A stretch of 11,373 nt of DNA from Acidobacteriota bacterium (GTDB lineage Bacteria; Acidobacteriota; Aminicenantia; Aminicenantales; Aminicenantaceae): positions 1 to 11,373 of the forward strand of contig JAUWSR010000093.1 of assembly GCA_030609975.1 (NCBI GenBank), read 5' to 3'. The notes under the pieces were generated by a model, which did not search any database, was not told the origin of the DNA, and saw nothing but the letters and a program-made list of their open reading frames with translations. The position numbers and the translations under genes are program-made. Shown here one piece after another: positions 7,113 through 11,373 of this stretch; position 1 is the stretch's first letter, and each line of letters begins with the position of its first letter.

Positions 7113-7118
7113 AAGGAG
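7113..7118 (+). promoter_or_regulatory. Shine-Dalgarno fixing the amidohydrolase start
   Basis: AAGGAG lies 6 nt before the ATG at 7125. It rules out the in-frame TTG at 7110, which sits upstream of and overlaps this site, and makes 7125 the best start. Confidence 0.8.
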
Positions 7119-7124
7119 AGCTGG

Positions 7125-8477
7125 ATGACGAGTTTGAGTTTTAGAACGAATATGATGTACCATAGAATCATGTTGATCCGCCTGATGGTGAAGTTTGTCG
7201 GTCTATTCATGCTGGCAGCCTGTTCATTGTCTTTCACTCACGCCGCAGACAAGACCCTCTCCTCCCTCATCGACAAAAAGATCGAAAAACACCTGCCGGA
7301 AATAATCAGGATCCGCAGGTTTCTGCACATGAATCCCGAGTTGGGCAACCGTGAGTTCGAAACATCAAAACTGGTGGCTTCAAAGCTTCTCTCCCAGGGA
7401 TTAGAAGTAAAAAGCGGAATTGCAAAAACCGGGGTCATCGGGATCCTGCAAGGCGATCAGGCCGGATTTTCCATCGGATTCAGAGCGGACATGGATGCCC
7501 TCCCCATCCAGGAAAATAGTCAGACCCCCTATGCATCCCTCAATCCCGGTGTGATGCATGCATGCGGACATGATATCCACACCTCTATCGCGCTGGGTAC
7601 AGCCATGGTCCTTTCCAGTCTGAGGGATCACATCAATGGAAGTATCAAGTTCATATTCCAGCCTGCCGAGGAAGGCCCTCCCGCAGGAGAAGAGGGCGGG
7701 GCCTCACTTATGATCAAAGAAGGGGTTTTGGCAGATCCTGATATCAAGGCTATTTTCGGACTGCATGTTTGGCCGGAGATCGATGTCGGACAGGTCCGTT
7801 TTTCCTCGGGCCCGGTTCTTGCAAGTGCCGACAGTTTTGAGATCTCGCTCCATGGAAAAAGTTCTCATGGGGCCCGGCCGCATGAAGGTGTAGATGCCAT
7901 CTTCCTGTCTTCACAGATCATAGTCGCCATCCACTCCACCATGAGCCGCACTGTCGACCCCATGGATCCCGCCGTTGTTTCCATAGGGAAGATCCAGGGT
8001 GGAATCCGCTCCAATATCATCGCGGACGAGGTTCATTTGGCGGGAACCGTCCGGACTTTGACAGAAGCCAACCGAACCAGGATCCAGAACCTCATCGAAA
8101 ACATCACTCGCGGCTTCACCCAACCCTTTGGTGCCAGCTATGATTTCAGCTACCGCCGCGGTTCCCCACCGGTATACAATCACCCAGGGCTGGCAGAGGT
8201 CATGCGGCCAACGCTAGAGCAAGTCCTGGGGAAAGCCAATGTTCTGAACCTCCCTCCCCAGATGGTGGCTGAAGATTTCTCAGAATTCTGTCAAAAGATC
8301 CCTGGATTCTATTTTATGCTGGGTGTAAAAAACCCTTCTCAAAAAAGCATGCCCCCGCTGCACAGCCCCGATTTCAATCCCGATGAGCGCAGTATTGCTG
8401 TAGGCATAAAGATCGTCTCCCACCTGCTCTTAGATTGCCTGGCACACCGTAACAGCTTCAAATCTGAAATCTACTGA
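7125..8477 (+). CDS. Secreted M20 (M20D-type) amidohydrolase/peptidase
   Basis: A 450-residue metal-dependent hydrolase of the hippurate hydrolase / N-acyl-amino-acid amidohydrolase / IAA-amino-acid hydrolase group, which cleaves an acyl-amino-acid or similar amide bond. The natural substrate cannot be told from sequence. Conserved metal-site elements are RADMDALP (residues 120-127), HACGHD (145-150, with C147 and H149), E182-E183 in PAEEG, H214 in GLHVWPE and H413 near the end. The dimerisation lid domain lies between, with SSHGARPHEG. Unlike many cytoplasmic relatives it has an export signal: a basic N-terminus, a hydrophobic core at about 24-37, and either a signal peptidase I site (T-H-A before A41) or a lipobox (L-A-A-C33). 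It probably acts outside the cytoplasm on amino-acid conjugates. It lies 79 nt after the mutase gene and 11 nt before comEC. Confidence 0.93.
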   Translation: MTSLSFRTNMMYHRIMLIRLMVKFVGLFMLAACSLSFTHAADKTLSSLIDKKIEKHLPEIIRIRRFLHMNPELGNREFETSKLVASKLLSQGLEVKSGIAKTGVIGILQGDQAGFSIGFRADMDALPIQENSQTPYASLNPGVMHACGHDIHTSIALGTAMVLSSLRDHINGSIKFIFQPAEEGPPAGEEGGASLMIKEGVLADPDIKAIFGLHVWPEIDVGQVRFSSGPVLASADSFEISLHGKSSHGARPHEGVDAIFLSSQIIVAIHSTMSRTVDPMDPAVVSIGKIQGGIRSNIIADEVHLAGTVRTLTEANRTRIQNLIENITRGFTQPFGASYDFSYRRGSPPVYNHPGLAEVMRPTLEQVLGKANVLNLPPQMVAEDFSEFCQKIPGFYFMLGVKNPSQKSMPPLHSPDFNPDERSIAVGIKIVSHLLLDCLAHRNSFKSEIY

Positions 8478-8488
8478 GTTCGGGAACC

Positions 8489-10870
8489 ATGGCTTTCCCC
8501 CTGCTGTTTGTCGTTCTGTGTCTTTCCCTTGGGATCCTATTTGCCTCAAGTGTATCTCTTCCCCTGTGCGTCCTGGTGGCGGCTATGTTTTTAAGCCTGA
8601 TTGGAGCCTGGATGTCTTTGGCAAGGCATAAGAATCTAATACTCACTTTAACGAGCCTGCTGCTTTCCTGTTTTTTCTTGGGAGGAGGCCTCTTTACTTT
8701 AAGCGACTCTCGCTATAAGACAAACGCTCTCACCATCATTGAAACCAGAGAGTACATTGACTTTCAGGGAAGGCTCTATAAAACCCCAACATCCGGTTTG
8801 GACCGGCAATTCCTGTTTCTCAAGGTGGAGAAGATCTTTCGAGAGGGGCGGTCAGAGAACATGGATGGGCGGCTGCGCATCTCCTTGCTGCCATCATCCC
8901 AACTCAAAAACAGCCCTGAACTCTCCCCAGGAGACAGGATCCGTGTGTCGGCACGAATCAGCGCTAGAGGAGGCACCTCAAATTTTCAGGGTAACCGAGC
9001 AAATTTTAGTTTCAGAGCGGAGAGGATTCACGCTTCGGCTTTCACAAAATCTGCTTTGCTCATCAAAAAATTGTCCTCGGGATCCCCTTTCTCGCCTATG
9101 CGGCTCATGGCGAGGTTGCGAAAGCAGCTGCAAAAACAGATCGAAGCCCACTTCTGGTCTTCGTCCCGAAACCAAATTTCTGAACAAGGTGCAGTGATGG
9201 AAGCCCTTCTGCTCGGGCAGAGAGGTCGTTTGGATCCCAAGGTCCTTCGCTCCCTTCAGAATTCGGGTCTCTATCATCTTCTGGCTATATCCGGAGCTCA
9301 TGTCGCCATTTTATGTCTCTTCCTCTTTCAGCTTTTAAAGGTTCTGCGAGTTCCAAAAAGAATCGCATATCTTTTCCTGATGGTCTTTTTAGTTTTTTAC
9401 ACTTTCTTAGTGGAAGCAAGACCTTCAGTTTTTCGAGCGGCCTTAATGACAGTGATGTATTTACTGGGAAAACTGCTCTGGAAGGACAGCAATCATCTCA
9501 ACTCCATCTCTCTGAGTGCCTTGGTCCTCCTGGTTCTCAATCCCTTCAATCTTTTTACCTTAGGCTTTCAACTCACCTTTGTTGCAACTCTCTCCATCCT
9601 CCTTTTTTTCCCAAGGGTGGTCAAAAAGCTTCCTCGTTTCCCTTTCCGGTTAGGAGAGGTGTTTGCAGTAACCCTTACCGCACAGGCGGGCGTTCTGCCC
9701 CTGATCGCCGCAAATTTCAACAGGGTCGTTCTTTCCTCCCTCATCCTCAACTTTGTCGCGCTTCCCCTTTTATTTATTATCATGGCCGGAGGCTTTTTTT
9801 TTCTGCCTCTTTCTTTCCTTAGTGCTGTCCTGGCCGGTCTTTGGTCACAAGGAATGGCATTCTGCATCGACTTGCTGTTAGCGGTTGCCGGCATATCTTC
9901 GGGGGCAATGGCATGCCTATCCTACCGGATTCCCACTCCTCATCTCTGGACATGCCTCGGCTATTTTCTTTCCGGACTGCTGCTGCTGGCACCTCCCCGA
10001 TACAAAAAGCCCAAAGTTTTTATCGCCTGCTTCTTTCTCATTTTTTTAGGAATTCTGCTATCCTATCCCTTTCCATCCTCTTCCAAGTTTCTCAAAGTGA
10101 CATTTATAGACGTGGGCCAAGGAGATTCCATCTTGGTGGAATTTCCAGGCCAAAAAAAAATGCTGATCGATGGTGGCGGCAGCAGCTATGGATCTTTCGA
10201 TGTCGGTGAATACATTGTATCCCCATTCCTCTGGAGAAAAGGTATCAAAAGGATAGATTACCTGGTCTCGACTCATCCGCATCCCGATCACATGCGTGGT
10301 TTACTGGCCGTTATGAAAAACTTCAAGATCAATGAATATTGTGAGGCCCTCAGCTACCCGGAAGATCCACATTACATTGAGGCGATGCAGACCTTGCCAC
10401 AGGATACATTCAAGCGCAAGCTGTTCCGAGGGGATGTGCTCAACTTGGATGGAATATGGATCGAAGCCCTAAATCCCCAATCTTCGCCGGCACCCGACTC
10501 CGCCCACAGCAACAATTTCTCCCTGGTTCTGCGCATCAGTGACCACCGGACAGCATTTTTATTGACCGGTGATATTGAGGCATCAGCGGAACAAGAGATC
10601 TTATCCGGGGCACATCCCCCTCAGGCTGCTGTTCTAAAAGCACCTCACCACGGAAGCAATTCCTCCAGTTCACTGGAATTCCTTCAAGCCGTTTCTCCTC
10701 AATTCCTGGTGATCTCGGTAGGAAAATACAACCGGTACAACTTCCCGCACTCCCTGGTACTAGAACGTTATGCTTCGATCGGGGCCAAGGTTTATCGTAC
10801 AGACCACCAGGGAGCTATTGAGATCACCTCCGGGCCCAACGGATGTACCATCCGCACCTCCCGAAAATAA
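8489..10870 (+). CDS. comEC: ComEC/Rec2 DNA-uptake channel
   Basis: Inner-membrane protein that carries single-stranded DNA into the cytoplasm during natural transformation. The 793 residues are typical (B. subtilis ComEC is about 776). Residues 1-75 contain N-terminal membrane helices. About 85-185 is the soluble DUF4131/OB-fold region. About 235-530 is the Competence domain, a polytopic channel opened by ALLLGQRG (239-246) and LAISGAH (265-271). Residues 535-793 form a metallo-beta-lactamase-like domain with FIDVGQGD (539-546), DGGG, the metal motif HPHPDH (596-601), LTGDIE and APHHGS, so its nuclease-type metal site looks intact. No other competence gene is in the window. The start has no clear Shine-Dalgarno; translation may be coupled to the amidohydrolase gene ending 11 nt upstream. 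Confidence 0.96.
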   Translation: MAFPLLFVVLCLSLGILFASSVSLPLCVLVAAMFLSLIGAWMSLARHKNLILTLTSLLLSCFFLGGGLFTLSDSRYKTNALTIIETREYIDFQGRLYKTPTSGLDRQFLFLKVEKIFREGRSENMDGRLRISLLPSSQLKNSPELSPGDRIRVSARISARGGTSNFQGNRANFSFRAERIHASAFTKSALLIKKLSSGSPFSPMRLMARLRKQLQKQIEAHFWSSSRNQISEQGAVMEALLLGQRGRLDPKVLRSLQNSGLYHLLAISGAHVAILCLFLFQLLKVLRVPKRIAYLFLMVFLVFYTFLVEARPSVFRAALMTVMYLLGKLLWKDSNHLNSISLSALVLLVLNPFNLFTLGFQLTFVATLSILLFFPRVVKKLPRFPFRLGEVFAVTLTAQAGVLPLIAANFNRVVLSSLILNFVALPLLFIIMAGGFFFLPLSFLSAVLAGLWSQGMAFCIDLLLAVAGISSGAMACLSYRIPTPHLWTCLGYFLSGLLLLAPPRYKKPKVFIACFFLIFLGILLSYPFPSSSKFLKVTFIDVGQGDSILVEFPGQKKMLIDGGGSSYGSFDVGEYIVSPFLWRKGIKRIDYLVSTHPHPDHMRGLLAVMKNFKINEYCEALSYPEDPHYIEAMQTLPQDTFKRKLFRGDVLNLDGIWIEALNPQSSPAPDSAHSNNFSLVLRISDHRTAFLLTGDIEASAEQEILSGAHPPQAAVLKAPHHGSNSSSSLEFLQAVSPQFLVISVGKYNRYNFPHSLVLERYASIGAKVYRTDHQGAIEITSGPNGCTIRTSRK

Positions 10871-10879
10871 GGCTCGGAT

Positions 10880-10908
10880 TTGACTTATCTTGTGTCGGTT
10901 TTTATATT
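10880..10908 (+). promoter_or_regulatory. Predicted promoter of the last gene
   Basis: TTGACT (10880-10885), a 17-nt spacer and TATATT (10903-10908), each 5 of 6 matches to consensus. The -10 box touches the first possible ATG (10909), and +1 would fall near 10915. The ATG at 10918 is therefore the more likely start, with a leader of about 3 nt. There is no Shine-Dalgarno. Confidence 0.65.
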
Positions 10909-10917
10909 ATGAAAAGC

Positions 10918-11373
10918 ATGAAGATATTAAAACTGACCACGACCCTGATTTTACCGCTGCTGTGTGTGGGACTTCTCCAAGCCCAAAGCCTGACCGAGCT
11001 GGATAAAAAAGAAAAAGAGAGAAGGGCAAAGCTCCATGGAAAAAAGAGCATTGTCGTCACCAACGCAGATCTGAATAAAATGGATTTCAAACCGGGATTG
11101 ATCTCCCGGCCGCTGCTTGAACGGGAGATCTCCACAACCGAAGGACAGGCAAGCTCCCCCTCTGCCAAAGTCAAGAAACCCCCTCAAACCAAGTTAGCAC
11201 CCCATGTTGACAATATCGATCAGAAAGAAGCTGAGGCCGCGGTTATCGATCTCGAAGAGAAGTGGAAACGGGCCAATGACACGGTAGGATTCCTGAATCT
11301 CAAGCTGGGGAGTCTCTGGCAGCAGTATTACTCCGGGGCAGCGGTTTGCTTGGATCTGCTTCAGGGCCGGATC
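10918..11373 (+). CDS. Secreted, charged protein of unknown function, 3' end cut
   Basis: Open to the window edge: 152 codons from the ATG at 10918, or 155 from 10909. The later start is preferred because the predicted promoter's -10 box abuts 10909. From it, MKILKL leads into a hydrophobic core and a signal peptidase I site of the form L-Q-A before Q, so the protein is exported. The mature N-terminus is very charged (LDKKEKERRAKL) and followed by 'VVTNADL', a combination I associate with uncharacterised secreted proteins of Acidobacteriota-like genomes. A proline- and lysine-rich linker (about residues 75-95) leads to a helical segment with EEKWKRAND. I do not recognise a named domain and assign no function. 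Confidence 0.7.
   Translation, partial: MKILKLTTTLILPLLCVGLLQAQSLTELDKKEKERRAKLHGKKSIVVTNADLNKMDFKPGLISRPLLEREISTTEGQASSPSAKVKKPPQTKLAPHVDNIDQKEAEAAVIDLEEKWKRANDTVGFLNLKLGSLWQQYYSGAAVCLDLLQGRI

Noticed and set aside
6503..7237. 244-codon minus-strand reading frame over the mutase end and amidohydrolase start
   Set aside because: It opposes two well-conserved genes and crosses their intergenic gap; the protein looks like an antisense shadow.
9313..9822. 169-codon plus-strand frame inside comEC, and a similar one at 8739-9197
   Set aside because: Both are alternative frames of a complete comEC with all its motifs; their Ser/Phe-rich composition is what a shifted membrane-protein frame gives.
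1..11373. Mobile elements, CRISPR arrays, tRNA or rRNA genes, defence genes
   Set aside because: I saw no transposase, no spaced direct repeats, no tRNA-like or rRNA sequence, and no toxin, nuclease or phage gene on either strand; the genes are intact housekeeping and envelope functions.

Overview
The window is ordinary-looking chromosomal DNA of roughly balanced base composition from a Gram-negative-type bacterium. It carries eight protein-coding genes and no RNA genes, mobile elements or CRISPR. The methylmalonyl-CoA mutase without its B12 domain, the DUF948/YtxH pair, and the last gene (signal peptide, then a charged KKEKERR segment and 'TNADL') recall Acidobacteriota and Aminicenantota-like genomes. 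That placement is a weak inference from memory and no marker in the window proves it.

Layout. On the minus strand, positions 1-2402 hold almost all of leuS (leucyl-tRNA synthetase); its last few dozen codons lie beyond the window edge. A strong promoter reads into it. A 176-nt divergent gap separates leuS from a small membrane protein at 2579-3157, tentatively related to the Mit_KHE1 family. Next come two overlapping envelope-type genes, a DUF948 protein (3253-3624) and a YtxH protein (3614-3937). A 205-nt AT-rich gap precedes eno (enolase, 4143-5435), followed 11 nt later by the catalytic subunit of a B12-dependent methylmalonyl-CoA mutase (5447-7045). Then come a secreted M20 amidohydrolase (7125-8477) and, 11 nt later, comEC (8489-10870). 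The window ends inside a secreted charged protein that begins near 10918.

How the genes relate. They do not form one pathway. Enolase (lower glycolysis) and the mutase (propionate/succinate interconversion) are probably co-transcribed central-metabolism genes. The mutase needs a B12-binding partner that is not encoded here. The amidohydrolase and comEC are close enough to share a transcript. The DUF948/YtxH pair resembles the ytxG-ytxH stress operon of Bacillus.

Most distinctive signal. Three genes (2579, 3253, 10918) have a sigma70-like promoter almost on top of the start codon and no usable Shine-Dalgarno. Their predicted transcripts begin 0 to 3 nt before the ATG, as in leaderless mRNAs. 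Three other genes (YtxH, eno, amidohydrolase) carry strong Shine-Dalgarno sequences. leuS has a 29-nt leader with a possible 7-codon upstream ORF whose stop overlaps the leuS ATG. I found no wholly new system; these start-site arrangements are the parts most worth checking.
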